64,000 nt of DNA, from NCBI RefSeq assembly GCF_023195895.1, contig NZ_JALPRK010000012.1, positions 62,001-126,000 on the forward strand, in the 5' to 3' direction. Made by a program: the position numbers and the translations under genes. The notes below the pieces were generated by a model. The model saw only the letters and a program-made list of their open reading frames with translations. It made no database searches and had not been told where the DNA came from. The stretch is from Paenibacillus mellifer. Its GTDB lineage: Bacteria > Bacillota > Bacilli > Paenibacillales > Paenibacillaceae. Within the stretch, counting starts at the first letter, position 1. Each line of letters opens with the position of its first letter. Positions 18,301-26,336 of the stretch are shown piece after piece.

Positions 18301-20110
18301 CCCGAGCTACGCGACACCATGGAACTTCGAACAGGATACGGTTGCCGGGGACATGACCTTATACGCCAAGTGGGAGAGCAAGCAGCTCGCGATCCGTCTG
18401 TTCACGTTCAGCAATGTGGTGTCCAGCGGCGAGGAAATTCGGGTTTCCGGTACGGTTGTGGATGAAGACGATACGCCTCAAGCGAACCTCTCCGTTCACT
18501 TGAGCAGCCCGAACGGAGGTAAGTGGATCCTGACGGAGACCGACACGGCAACGGTGAAGACTGATGAGAACGGCGCTTTCGAAATCATTTGGAAGGCCCC
18601 TCATGTATCTCAGACAGCCATGGTCGAGCTATCGGCAAGCCTCGACGGATCGAGTGCGGAGCCGGCAACGGTATCGATTCGGGTGAAGCCGCTGCCTGGA
18701 ACAACTCCAAGTTCGAATGCCGACTTAGCCGGCTTGACGCTGAGCGTCGGAGATTTGACGCCGGGCTTCCAACCCGGAGTTACCGGCTATACTGCCGACG
18801 TCGGACATGCGACGAGCAGCGTCACGATCGTGCCTGAGGTATCTGATCTGGCGGCGATCATCACCGTCAAGGGGGAGGTCGTGGAGTCTGGGCATCCCGT
18901 ACTGGTTGATCTGAATGTGGGTCCCAACCCCGTAACGTTATTCGTCATAGCGGAAGATGGAACGCCCAAAGCTTATCGTGTTACGATCACGAGGGCTTCG
19001 GCCCCGGTCGTCCCGATCCCGGTTGCCAGCATTACGGTGACAAGCGTCACCTACTCCGTTTATGAAGGAGACACGCTGCAAATGACCGTCCGCGTGAATC
19101 CGGACGATGCCACCAACAAGCAGGTGTCGTGGTCGATACAAAGCGGTACAGGTAAGGCGGTCATTGATGAGAATGGATTGTTGAAGGCAAAACAGGCCGG
19201 CATCGTGACGGTTCAGGCGGCGGCTCAGGATGGTTCCGGGGTCGTCGGAAGCCAAGAGATCACGATCTACGGGCGTCGACCGGGCGGCGGGGATACCCCG
19301 ACAACGCCAACGAACCCGACAACGCCGACAGGCCCGACAACGCCAACGAACCCGACAACACCGACAGGTCCGGCAAAGCCAATGGACCCAACGAAGCCGA
19401 CGGACCCGACAACGCAGCAGCCAGAGAAGCCTAAGGTACTCAACGTCGTTCCCGGCCGACCTCCGATTGACGTAAATGATACGGGAGCGATCCAGATGAT
19501 GCTGGAGGCGCTGACCGCCAAAATCAACGATCCTCGCCATGCGAACGTTCCCGTCTTTCCGGATACGGTAGACCACTGGGCAGCGGATAACATCCGCTTG
19601 TTCGCAAGACTCGGGATTGTTCAAGGATACGGCGACGGGACTTTCAAGCCGGACGCGAACGTCACGCGAGGAGAATTCGCTTCGATGCTCGTGAGGCTGT
19701 TCCCGTTTACCCAAGGCACCGCAGCGACGCCCGGCTTTACCGATCTTGGGGACAGTTGGGCGAGGGAGGCGGTCCTTACGCTGGCCAGTAACGGAATCAT
19801 CAATGGCTATGAGGACGGCATGTTCCATGCCGATCGAAATATCACGCGTGCCGAGATGATTGCGATCCTCGCAAGGATTGTTAATATGGCGGAGGTGAAG
19901 CCAGGGAAGACGGTGAATCTGCAGGACATCGAACATACGTGGGCCAAGGATCAGATTCGGCTAGCCGCGAATGCCGGCATTATCAATGGCCGGGGCGAGA
20001 ATGGATTTGGCCCGAATATGAGCGCTACCCGAGCCGAAGTGTTGACCGTCCTCTTGCGAGCGATCTCGATAAGTCCTGAAATCGAACAACTGTTGGAGGG
20101 GATGAACTAA
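15347..20110 (+). CDS. Giant BspA-like leucine-rich-repeat surface protein with three SLH domains
   Basis: About 1587 residues, secreted and held on the cell wall. A signal peptide (MRRIFTLFMLCVM to AHAEE) is followed by BspA-type LRR_5 repeats (about 35-300; units such as VTIP..T.I...AF..NQL), two InlB B-repeat/Flg_new units (about 307-460), an invasin-like Ig domain (460-560) and a cadherin-like beta-sandwich (568-664). The whole series is then repeated: LRR_5 (665-860), Flg_new (860-1009), Ig (1011-1114), cadherin-like (1123-1216). A Big_2 domain (1225-1308), a Pro-Thr-rich linker and three SLH domains (about 1404-1587; GYGDGTFKPD, NGYEDGMF, NGRGENGF) end it. SLH domains bind pyruvylated secondary wall polymer. 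BspA-type repeats occur in bacterial adhesins; the ligand is unknown. GGAGGAG 5 bases before the ATG fixes the start. Likely controlled by the LytS/LuxR-type pair just upstream. Confidence 0.92.
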   Translation: MRRIFTLFMLCVMLGGNLSLPTAHAEENQDNDFTYVVQSDDTVTITGYTGISTEVVIPGEIEGKPVTVIGSSALSNAGLASVTIPVGITKIESFAFYRNQLTDITIPDGVTYIGDNAFGSNQLSHAAIPPSVAEIYDYAFADNRLGAIELPGVTYLGKGAFQKNLLQSVTFGNLTFLGAYAFENNQLESLTLPGSLAVIGMGAFQHNRLASVALPEGLTRIEDYAFANNQLTTLQFPKSVTAIHVKAFESNQLGNVAIPPNVDLGSGDMYPVFGLNPNVAIYVPLAGDVSVQNHASKYGLQIVPCKYGITYDGNGSTGGTPPSSTPYVCYRQFAVPDQGSLTKDGYTFKGWNTMPDGSGTNYFGGNYPIIYGIPYGNLTLYANWEASSYQVTFDTRGGTPIASQTVAYGEQATEPPVPTRAEYAFDGWYQDIGYSQPWDFAQGTVFGDMTLYAKWKWNGSAAITSLELTTDNEDVTGGDTLTVIGVVKDENDSPVANAVVNLNSTMGKWKLTDGSDASATTDVSGRFTAEWTAPWVTDPESVTLTGSVDGTIDVMDSRTLQVVPSEKSNARLSGLSLDSMTLSPEFSGDTYNYTVADVSHVVTSIGVTASTASDLSTLSINHMPAASGSAVRVPLQAGLNLIPIVVTAGDGLHTQTYTLHVRRADTMTSGDYAYRLKDDGSGIVITRYKGTDSNVVIPETIDGYVVMEIGEGAFANEELTAVTLPNGLTSVNSRAFENNRLTSMTIPSGVTQVGDYAFYNNLLENVMFADDGLQEIGFGAFSDNQLSSIILPGTTTYLDTNAFKNNRLTQVILPATLRLGDEVFGGTQNGVKLIFPAVGDRDMVNYATSNGFPYESSDVLVEYDGNGQTEGEAPVDNTHYSYYSSMVIQPGGSLKRTGFTLQGWNSAKDGSGDFYETGKSYKFKLIRGTVKLYAVWEPAPAQYSVSYETNGGTAIPATTASEGAYLAEPPTPDKDGYRFAGWYKDPSYATPWNFEQDTVAGDMTLYAKWESKQLAIRLFTFSNVVSSGEEIRVSGTVVDEDDTPQANLSVHLSSPNGGKWILTETDTATVKTDENGAFEIIWKAPHVSQTAMVELSASLDGSSAEPATVSIRVKPLPGTTPSSNADLAGLTLSVGDLTPGFQPGVTGYTADVGHATSSVTIVPEVSDLAAIITVKGEVVESGHPVLVDLNVGPNPVTLFVIAEDGTPKAYRVTITRASAPVVPIPVASITVTSVTYSVYEGDTLQMTVRVNPDDATNKQVSWSIQSGTGKAVIDENGLLKAKQAGIVTVQAAAQDGSGVVGSQEITIYGRRPGGGDTPTTPTNPTTPTGPTTPTNPTTPTGPAKPMDPTKPTDPTTQQPEKPKVLNVVPGRPPIDVNDTGAIQMMLEALTAKINDPRHANVPVFPDTVDHWAADNIRLFARLGIVQGYGDGTFKPDANVTRGEFASMLVRLFPFTQGTAATPGFTDLGDSWAREAVLTLASNGIINGYEDGMFHADRNITRAEMIAILARIVNMAEVKPGKTVNLQDIEHTWAKDQIRLAANAGIINGRGENGFGPNMSATRAEVLTVLLRAISISPEIEQLLEGMN

Positions 20111-20113
20111 TCC

Positions 20114-20587
20114 ATGGCTGCGAACGAATATTACATGCCGACCCATTGGCGGGTGAAGGGGAACATCTGGGAGATCTATGAGATATGCTCCGACTTCTTG
20201 GACTATCCACGCTGGTGGCCTGAAGTGTACTTGAAGATTCAAACGGGAGGCACGGACGAGGAGACAGGCAACGAGGTCTATGATATTCTCTCCAGAGGCA
20301 AGCTGCCATACAAGCTTCGCTGGAAGTCATGCAAGACGGCCGAACAAGCGCCGCATTCCATCGCCTTGAAGTCTTCGGGCGACTTGGTCGGTCACGGAAC
20401 ATGGCGGTTCGAGCAGGACGGAGAATACGTGAACGTACAATTCGATTGGTATGTGAATGCCGAGAAGCCCTTGCTCAAACTGTTCTCGCCGATCCTGAAA
20501 CCGCTCTTCACTTCGAACCATTTCTGGGCGATGAGCCGAGGAAGAGAGAGTCTGGAGAAGGAGCTGATTCGAAGGCGCGAGGCTTGA
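20114..20587 (+). CDS. SRPBCC family protein
   Basis: 157 residues with the START/Bet v1-like (SRPBCC, polyketide cyclase/dehydrase) pattern: an N-terminal strand YMPTHWRVKG, helix EIYEICSDFLDYPRWWPEVY, long antiparallel strands ending in GTWRFEQDGEYVNVQFDWYV, and a long C-terminal helix from about residue 120. Such proteins have a deep pocket for hydrophobic ligands; the ligand here is unknown. It starts 4 bases after the stop of the surface-protein gene, with GGAGGGG of that gene's end lying about 13 bases upstream, so it is probably co-transcribed and perhaps translationally coupled. A strong terminator follows. Confidence 0.75.
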   Translation: MAANEYYMPTHWRVKGNIWEIYEICSDFLDYPRWWPEVYLKIQTGGTDEETGNEVYDILSRGKLPYKLRWKSCKTAEQAPHSIALKSSGDLVGHGTWRFEQDGEYVNVQFDWYVNAEKPLLKLFSPILKPLFTSNHFWAMSRGRESLEKELIRRREA

Positions 20588-20637
20588 TCCGCCAGGTGGC
20601 GGAATAGCTAATTAGAACCCCCCATTTGCTCGTCCCC

Positions 20638-20672
20638 AAAAGCTCAGGCGTATTCAACGCCTGGGCTTTTGT
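20638..20672 (+). terminator. Strong terminator after the SRPBCC gene
   Basis: AAAAGCTCAGGCG (20638-20650) pairs with CGCCTGGGCTTTT (20658-20670) around a seven-base loop, one G-U or mismatch pair, T-run included. Confidence 0.9.
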
Positions 20673-20689
20673 TACGGCCAAAATAAGTG

Positions 20690-20739
20690 TTGACTTCGTA
20701 ATGAATATAAAATAACATACGTAATATAACGACTGTTAC
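20690..20739 (+). promoter_or_regulatory. Promoter and candidate operator of the TetR-CPBP operon
   Basis: TTGACT (20690-20695), 17-base spacer, TAACAT (20713-20718) is a good sigma-A type promoter. Just downstream, GTAATA (20721-20726) and TGTTAC (20734-20739) form an inverted repeat with one mismatch and a seven-base centre. It is well placed for self-repression by the TetR protein. Confidence 0.6.
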
Positions 20740-20764
20740 ATAACAAAAACAAGGAGGAAATCTC

Positions 20765-21346
20765 ATGCCCCCGAAACCGAAGGTCACGCGGGAGATCGTA
20801 TTGAATGCGGCGCTGGAGCTGCTCCGTGATGAGGGAATGGATGCCGTCAATGCGCGAAACGTCGCGAAGAAATTGGGCACCTCCACGCAGCCGATCTTTA
20901 GCCACTTTGCTTCGATGGAGGAATTGAGGGAAGCGCTCTACGCTTATGCCGAGCATCTATACAACACGGTGATGCTGACGGCGATGCAGGGCGGCGGGAA
21001 CGGCTTCCTGGAGATGGGTCTCGCTTATATCCGGTTTGCCCGGACGGAAAAGAAGCTATTCCAGCTTCTATTTATGTCAAACCGGCTGCAGCAGGAGAAG
21101 GTGGCCGAGATTGCCGGCTCCACCGAAGGCGACGACCAGGTGATTGCGATGATCGGAAGCATGACCGGACTTTCCCCCGATTTAGCGCGCAAGCTTTATG
21201 CCGGGATTTGGTATACGACGCATGGCATTGCCTCTTTGATCGCAACGAATAGCAGCACGATGGACGACGCGGAGGCGCGAGACGCATTAGGCAACGTATT
21301 TAAAGGCTTGCTGGTTGTACTCAAAAAAGAAGGCGAGGAGCTTTAA
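20765..21346 (+). CDS. TetR/AcrR family transcriptional regulator
   Basis: 193 residues. The HTH is at the N-terminus: TREIVLNAALELLRDEGMDAVNARNVAKKLGTSTQPIFSHF in short pieces, with the recognition helix at TSTQPIFSHF (about 39-48). The C-terminal domain contains GLAYIRFARTEKKLFQLLFMSN, a phrase typical of WHG/TetR_C_33-type ligand domains. AAGGAGG lies 8 bases before the ATG. The CPBP protease gene begins two bases after its stop codon, so the regulator controls an operon that includes itself. The inducer is unknown. Confidence 0.9.
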   Translation: MPPKPKVTREIVLNAALELLRDEGMDAVNARNVAKKLGTSTQPIFSHFASMEELREALYAYAEHLYNTVMLTAMQGGGNGFLEMGLAYIRFARTEKKLFQLLFMSNRLQQEKVAEIAGSTEGDDQVIAMIGSMTGLSPDLARKLYAGIWYTTHGIASLIATNSSTMDDAEARDALGNVFKGLLVVLKKEGEEL

Positions 21347-21348
21347 CC

Positions 21349-22125
21349 ATGTCCGAGAAATATATCACCAAACATCCTTATGTCGCCGCCGTCATCGCGG
21401 CACTGATTTGCACCTTTCTGACCGCTGTCGGCTCCGCGGCGGCCCAAGTCGCCGAATTGGCGGAAGTCCCGGCTTATCTCGTCATGACGGCGTCCGTGAT
21501 TTTATCCATTTTGGCGGGCCTGTGGTTGCTGCGCCGTTCCCGGATTTCGGCCGAAGAGGTCGGCTTTCGCCGCCCTGTCTCCGGCAGCATACGCTCCATT
21601 TGGCTATGCGTGCCGCTGCTGCTGGTGGAAGTCATTCCGTTTGTAGCCTATGGTCCCGACGCATTTACCCGTCCGGGCGCGGAATACGCGGTACTGGCTC
21701 TGTTCACCATTGTGGTTGGCTTTAACGAAGAGCTTTATTTTCGGGGATTGGCCTTCTCCTTCCTGTCGCGAAGAAGCCGTAAACAGGCCGTGATTGGCTC
21801 GTCCGTCGTCTTTGGCGTGCTTCATGCCGCTAACGCCCTAAGCGGAACCAATCCTGCCGAGGTGCTCCTGCAGATTGTCTTTGCTTTTCTCGTCGGAATC
21901 GTGCTGGCACTCATCGTCAGTATCACTCGAAGCCTTTGGATCGGTATCGTGTGGCATGCGGTCCATAATTTCCTCTCCTTCAGTACGGAGGTGGTCTTCG
22001 ACCAAACGGCGTTGATCGTGGTTTCGGCCCAGGTCTTGATTTTGTTGGTCTTCACGGTCGGGTTATGGAAACGCGGAACGGCAGCAGCCTATACGGAACC
22101 CAAGTCGGCCCCCGCCCTAGCCTAA
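21349..22125 (+). CDS. CPBP family intramembrane metalloprotease
   Basis: 258 residues and about seven to eight membrane segments. The CPBP (Abi, Rce1-like) motifs are complete: EELYFRG (E127, E128, R132), FGVLH (H159) and HAVHN (H203, N207), which form the catalytic Glu/His site in the membrane. Bacterial members include proteases of membrane substrates and self-immunity proteins for bacteriocins; no bacteriocin gene lies near, so the substrate is unknown. Its ribosome binding site (GAGGAG) lies within the last codons of the TetR gene, giving tight coupling. Confidence 0.88.
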   Translation: MSEKYITKHPYVAAVIAALICTFLTAVGSAAAQVAELAEVPAYLVMTASVILSILAGLWLLRRSRISAEEVGFRRPVSGSIRSIWLCVPLLLVEVIPFVAYGPDAFTRPGAEYAVLALFTIVVGFNEELYFRGLAFSFLSRRSRKQAVIGSSVVFGVLHAANALSGTNPAEVLLQIVFAFLVGIVLALIVSITRSLWIGIVWHAVHNFLSFSTEVVFDQTALIVVSAQVLILLVFTVGLWKRGTAAAYTEPKSAPALA

Positions 22126-22233
22126 AGTCTAGCTTCCAAACACCCCCTAAGACGGTTATATCGCGCCAATACGGTAGTTATAATGGGTTTATAAACTTAG
22201 CGCGTGACTGATGAAGGTAAAGGAGTGTTTGAA

Positions 22234-23016
22234 GTGAAGGCAGTTGAAGCGACGAATGTGGCGAAAGTAGGGAAGGTGAATTGGGCGCTGTTTAATCCCA
22301 AAACCTATGCAACGATGCTCTATTTGCTGTTATCTCTCCCGTTAGGGATCATCTATTTGACGTTAGCGATTACGGGGCTGGCCCTTTCCATTGCGTTGAC
22401 TCCGGTATTTATCGGGATCCCGATGTTTTTTGGAATGGCCAAGCTGTTGAATGGGATTGTGAGCTTTGAGCAAAGTCTGATTCGGCATATTTTAAGGTTG
22501 CCGGTTCCGCCCGCCGCGGTTCCGAACCACGTACAAGCAGAGGCTGGACAGAATTGGTTTATGCGTATGGTGAAGGGGTTTGACGGGGAGTTGTTCTTCC
22601 GAAATCTGATGCTCGTGATCCTTCGTTTCATCACCGGTATCGTCTTCTTTGCGGTGATGGTTACGGCTCTTGCCCTGGGGATTGGCTTTATTGCCCTTCC
22701 CGTCGTGCATATCGTTCTGATGAATGAAATGAAGCTGGATATCTTGGAAAATACCCTGTTCACGTACTTTCATATCGATTGGACCTATAATCAGCAGTAT
22801 CTGCTCTCCGAAGGCATTGGCCTGGTATTGTTCTGGGTCGCGCTTCGCGTGGTTAATGGACTGATGCAGGTTCAGCGCAGAATCATGTATGTGGACGAGG
22901 CGTATCTGCAACCGACGTCAGAACCGGCTCCCGCACAATTCCATGCGCCTGTTCAACCGCAATATGAGGAGTTCATGGACGAGCAACATGGGCAAGAGAA
23001 GTTGTGGCTCGCTTAA
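22234..23016 (+). CDS. 'Sensor'-domain membrane protein
   Basis: About 260 residues. Two hydrophobic hairpins (about residues 25-70 and 125-175) plus another segment near 195 make up a putative 'sensor' domain (PF13796 type), usually found as the N-terminal part of histidine kinases; here it stands alone without a kinase domain. The Pro/Gln-rich C-terminus is cytoplasmic. GTG at 22234 is preferred because AAAGGAG stands 8 bases upstream; a GTG at 22204 is possible. A perfect TATAAT lies at 22179-22184. It is followed by a terminator, then by the DUF418 gene and a DesK/DesR-like pair, so it may sense together with that kinase; this is inferred from order. Confidence 0.7.
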   Translation: MKAVEATNVAKVGKVNWALFNPKTYATMLYLLLSLPLGIIYLTLAITGLALSIALTPVFIGIPMFFGMAKLLNGIVSFEQSLIRHILRLPVPPAAVPNHVQAEAGQNWFMRMVKGFDGELFFRNLMLVILRFITGIVFFAVMVTALALGIGFIALPVVHIVLMNEMKLDILENTLFTYFHIDWTYNQQYLLSEGIGLVLFWVALRVVNGLMQVQRRIMYVDEAYLQPTSEPAPAQFHAPVQPQYEEFMDEQHGQEKLWLA

Positions 23017-23050
23017 AAGAGAAGAGCGCTATAGAAATAGAAGTCCGAAG

Positions 23051-23083
23051 CAAGTCCTAGCTATTGCTAGGGCTTGTTTTTTT
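23051..23083 (+). terminator. Terminator after the sensor-domain gene
   Basis: CAAGTCCTAGC (23051-23061), loop TATT, GCTAGGGCTTG (23066-23076) and seven Ts. Confidence 0.9.
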
Positions 23084-23211
23084 CTCTATAACCTCATCCT
23101 CTCCTATGACACTGTCATCTCCACCTCCTGACAGCTGTGAATTCCGCCGCTCCGGCGATCGAAGGTAGAATGAAGCTACCAAGAGAACGAAGTCGAAGGG
23201 ACGGGAAGAGG

Positions 23212-24366
23212 ATGGAGAATCGCGGCGGGAGAATTCGCTTGCTGGATATTTTGAGAGGGTTCGCGGTGTTGGGGACGTTGGGGACGAATATCTGGATTTT
23301 TGCGCATCTGGGGGATGTGAATTATGTCTTTACGTTTGATCATGCGGCGTGGTGGTCGTCGTTCCAAGACTTCGTGCGAGTTTTCGTGTTGTTCCTGGTC
23401 AACGGCAAGCTGCTGGGCTTGTTGACGATGATGTTTGGCGTTGGGTTGGAGATGAAGTATCGCCAAGCCCTGAAGCGGGGGAACGCCTGGCCGGGAATGT
23501 ACCTGTGGACGTCCTTCATCCTAATGGCGGAAGGCTTGCTGCATTTTATGCTGGTGATGGAGTATGACATTTTGATGAGCTACGGGATCACGGCGGTTTT
23601 CGCCGCATTTATCGTCAAAGGCGGGGATCGGGCGATCCGGCGAGCGATGTGGATCTTCGGCGGGGTGCATGGAGGGATCATGCTGCTGATTCTGGGTTTC
23701 GGGATCTACCTCGGGCTCTCCGGGGCGCATATCTCCATGGGGGACATGAGTGAAACGACGGCCTTATATGGCGGCGGCAGCTGGATACAGCAGGTACAGG
23801 ATCGGCTGGTGAATTTCGTGTCGCTTCGTTTGGAAGCCGTGTTCGTGATTCCGATGAATCTGTTTCTGTTCCTGCTGGGCATTCGGATGATGCGGTCCGG
23901 GGTGTTTGCCCCGGATGAGCAGGGACGGCAGCACCGAAGCAAGCTGTTGAAGCTGGGCTTGGCGATCGGACTTCCGCTGAATTTGCTGATTTTTATCCCG
24001 GGCGGATATCTGGATTTCCCTGTGCGGTACTTATTTGCACCGATCCTCTCGCTGGGATATCTCGCGCTTATCGCGAGGCTGGTTGAACGATACGAGGGCC
24101 TGTGGCTGTGGAACCGGCTGGAGCAGGTGGGTAAGATGTCGCTGAGCTGTTATGTCTTGCAAAATATCACCGCTTCCCTTATTTTTTATGGATGGGGTCT
24201 TGGCCTGGGAGGCAAGGTGGACTCATTTAACACGGTTCTCCTCTGGATGGCCATCTCCAGTTTCCAAATTGTCTTCGCCTCGCTGTGGTCCAAGCGGTTC
24301 CGATTCGGTCCGATGGAAGCGGCGAGAAGGTGGATGACGAACCTCGCGGGCAAGCTGGTCGGCTGA
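23212..24366 (+). CDS. DUF418 domain-containing membrane protein
   Basis: About 384 residues with around ten membrane segments. It opens with RIRLLDILRGFAVLGTLGTNIWIF, in short RLLDILRGFAVLGTL, the usual start of DUF418 proteins, and ends with the DUF418 region (GKMSLSCYVLQNI, then YGWGLGLGG). The family is related to acyltransferase-3-like membrane proteins, but its reaction is not established. The ATG at 23212 is chosen by family start and a nearby AAGGGA; an ATG at 23170 with GAAGG upstream is a real alternative. It lies 27 bases before the kinase gene, so it is probably in one operon with the two-component pair. Confidence 0.82.
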   Translation: MENRGGRIRLLDILRGFAVLGTLGTNIWIFAHLGDVNYVFTFDHAAWWSSFQDFVRVFVLFLVNGKLLGLLTMMFGVGLEMKYRQALKRGNAWPGMYLWTSFILMAEGLLHFMLVMEYDILMSYGITAVFAAFIVKGGDRAIRRAMWIFGGVHGGIMLLILGFGIYLGLSGAHISMGDMSETTALYGGGSWIQQVQDRLVNFVSLRLEAVFVIPMNLFLFLLGIRMMRSGVFAPDEQGRQHRSKLLKLGLAIGLPLNLLIFIPGGYLDFPVRYLFAPILSLGYLALIARLVERYEGLWLWNRLEQVGKMSLSCYVLQNITASLIFYGWGLGLGGKVDSFNTVLLWMAISSFQIVFASLWSKRFRFGPMEAARRWMTNLAGKLVG

Positions 24367-24393
24367 GGATCAAGCATAAGGTGGGAATGCCCA

Positions 24394-25503
24394 TTGTTAC
24401 GGAAGCTGTATCCTGCGGACCAGATCGAGAAATTTTTGCTGCTGGACGTCATGATTATCGTATTTCTAATTTACCGTGTGCTGGTGCTGGACGTTCCTTA
24501 TTCTCTCCTCCTAAAAATAGGGTTCCTTCTCCTGTTCTTAGCCGCCTATTACATCTGCTTGTGGCAACGTCGGTGGCTGCTGCTCCTGGGCAGTTATGCC
24601 GGCTTCCTGCTAATTCTCGCGCTGAGCGTCTATGAAGGGATCGGGGTTTTGCTGTATGGGTTTGTGTTTGCGGATCTAATGGGCAGGGCGGATCGCAAGC
24701 GGGTGATCGGCATCGGCATGGTCGGCATCGCCGCGATGTTTATTGTGGCCGGATGGATCCATGAGGGGGAGTCGGCGGGGATCTTTCGGACGGTTTATTT
24801 TCCGGTGATGATCATTCAACTGGCGGTACCCCTCGTTCTTCAAGCTCGGGAGAGCAATAAGGTCCTGAAAGAGAAGCTCAACCTCGCCAATGCCCAGCTG
24901 GAACGGTATATCCAAGAGGAGGAGCGGAACCGGATCGCCCGGGATCTGCATGATACGTTAGGACAAACCTTGACGATGATTAAGATGAAAAGCGAGCTAA
25001 CCATCCGCCTAGTCGATCAACGTCCGGACCAAGCCAAGGAGGAGTTGCGAGATATCGTGAACACCTCCAGGCACGCTTTAAAGCAGGTGCGGGAGCTGGT
25101 GACCGGAATGAAGTTTGTTCCGCTGGAGAAGGAGATCGAGCTGGCGGGGGATCTTTTGCAAAAAGTAGGGATTCAGCTGCTCGTCTCCAATCAGACGCCG
25201 TTAACTCCGCTATCCCCGGTGGCCGAAACGATGCTGGCGTTATCCGTCCGAGAGGCGGTGACGAATATCCTCAAGCACAGCGGGGCGAGCGAATGCACGA
25301 TCACCCGATACGAGCGGGATCAGCGTCTTTATCTTGAAGTGAAGGATAACGGGAATGGCCAACTGGAGCCGGGAAAAGGCAACGGCGTGCAGTCATTCCA
25401 GGAGCGGGTGGCGATGCTGCAAGGGGAAGTCGAGATGAAACCGCACTCGGAGCGAGGGACATCGATTACGTTCATCGTACCGCTTACGGGAAACAGGGGG
25501 TGA
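24394..25503 (+). CDS. Sensor histidine kinase, NarL/DesK type
   Basis: 369 residues. Five to six membrane segments in residues 15-150, then a helical linker and the HisKA_3 domain with the phosphorylated His in RIARDLHDTLGQ (H186), followed by an HATPase domain (REAVTNILKHSG, DNGNG). This is the DesK/LiaS-like group with a membrane-embedded sensor and no extracellular domain, suited to membrane stress or lipid state. The TTG start has AAGGTGGG about 7 bases upstream; a nearby ATG at 24387 is in another frame. The response regulator follows after 6 bases. Confidence 0.9.
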   Translation: MLRKLYPADQIEKFLLLDVMIIVFLIYRVLVLDVPYSLLLKIGFLLLFLAAYYICLWQRRWLLLLGSYAGFLLILALSVYEGIGVLLYGFVFADLMGRADRKRVIGIGMVGIAAMFIVAGWIHEGESAGIFRTVYFPVMIIQLAVPLVLQARESNKVLKEKLNLANAQLERYIQEEERNRIARDLHDTLGQTLTMIKMKSELTIRLVDQRPDQAKEELRDIVNTSRHALKQVRELVTGMKFVPLEKEIELAGDLLQKVGIQLLVSNQTPLTPLSPVAETMLALSVREAVTNILKHSGASECTITRYERDQRLYLEVKDNGNGQLEPGKGNGVQSFQERVAMLQGEVEMKPHSERGTSITFIVPLTGNRG

Positions 25504-25509
25504 AGCCGG

Positions 25510-26115
25510 ATGATCCGAATTGTGATTGCCGAGGATCAGCAGATGCTGCGCGGGGCATTTAAGTCGCTATTGTCTTTTGAAGAGGACATGGAGGTTGTCG
25601 CCGAAGCGGAGGATGGGGAAGCTGCATGGGAAGCGATTATGCGCCTGAAGCCTGATGTGTGTCTGTTGGATATAGAGATTCCGGGGCTGACGGGGTTGGA
25701 GATGGCTGAACGGCTCAAACGGTCCGAAAACCCGGCGAAAGTCATGATCGTGACGACCTTTGCCCGTCCGGGGTATTTGCAGAAAGCGATGGACCTCAAG
25801 TTAGAGGGGTATCTATTAAAAGACGAGCCAATCGAGTTTCTGATCGACGCGATTCGCAGAGTGATGGGCGGGGACCGTGTGATCAGCAAGGACCTGGCGG
25901 AGGTGCTGTTTCTGAACGAGGACAATCCGCTGACCGAACGGGAGACCGAGGTGCTGCGGTTATCGCATGCCGGACGGACAACCCGGGAGATCGCCGAAAC
26001 GTTGTACCTGACGGAAGGAACGGTCCGTAACTATTTGTCCCTGGCGATTCAGAAGCTCGAAGTGGAGACGCGGCAGCAGGCCACCGAGCGGGCGAAGGAG
26101 CGGGGCTGGATTTGA
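25510..26115 (+). CDS. Response regulator, NarL/DesR type
   Basis: 201 residues. Receiver domain with acidic pocket AEDQ, phospho-Asp D54 in LLDIEIPG and Lys in LLKDEP; C-terminal LuxR-type HTH (LTERETEVLRLSHAGRTTRE, TVRNYLSLAIQKL). The closest named relatives by pattern are DesR-like regulators. It forms an operon with the kinase, ends at a strong terminator, and the next gene is a giant SLH surface protein. A direct repeat between them (26231-26251) is a possible binding site. Confidence 0.9.
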   Translation: MIRIVIAEDQQMLRGAFKSLLSFEEDMEVVAEAEDGEAAWEAIMRLKPDVCLLDIEIPGLTGLEMAERLKRSENPAKVMIVTTFARPGYLQKAMDLKLEGYLLKDEPIEFLIDAIRRVMGGDRVISKDLAEVLFLNEDNPLTERETEVLRLSHAGRTTREIAETLYLTEGTVRNYLSLAIQKLEVETRQQATERAKERGWI

Positions 26116-26161
26116 CGGTTCTTGCCGCGCGCAGCGGGTGACCGTGAATAATTGAGTATAT

Positions 26162-26203
26162 AGAGGGTCCTGGCATTCGTGATTGAATGCAGGGCTCTTT
26201 TTG
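26162..26203 (+). terminator. Terminator of the kinase/regulator operon
   Basis: AGAGGGTCCTGGCATTC (26162-26178) pairs with GAATGCAGGGCTCT (26184-26197) with small bulges, followed by TTTTT. Confidence 0.85.
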
Positions 26204-26230
26204 CTAGGCGGAAATGATCATTCCTACCTT

Positions 26231-26251
26231 CTATAACCGGGTCTATAACCG
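26231..26251 (+). repeat. Direct repeat CTATAACCG x2 upstream of the GLUG surface protein
   Basis: CTATAACCG occurs at 26231-26239 and 26243-26251, a 12-base period (just over one helical turn), in the promoter region of the surface-protein gene and after the regulator's terminator. Candidate binding site for the NarL-type regulator. Confidence 0.35.
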
Positions 26252-26336
26252 TGGTTAGATTCGATGACCGATGAGATCTTTTATAATTTTAGAATCATTA
26301 TCATTCGGTAAAGGCGAGAAGGAAGGGTTGATAGGA

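Noticed and set aside
19290-19430. Tandem short repeat of ACNCCGACAGGCCCG type
   Set aside because: It is the coding sequence of the Pro-Thr-rich linker of the surface protein, not an independent repeat element.
18938-19936. Minus-strand open frame (332 codons) within the BspA-like surface protein
   Set aside because: Arg/Cys-rich translation of the Pro-Thr linker in antisense; no motif, and the sense frame is well supported.
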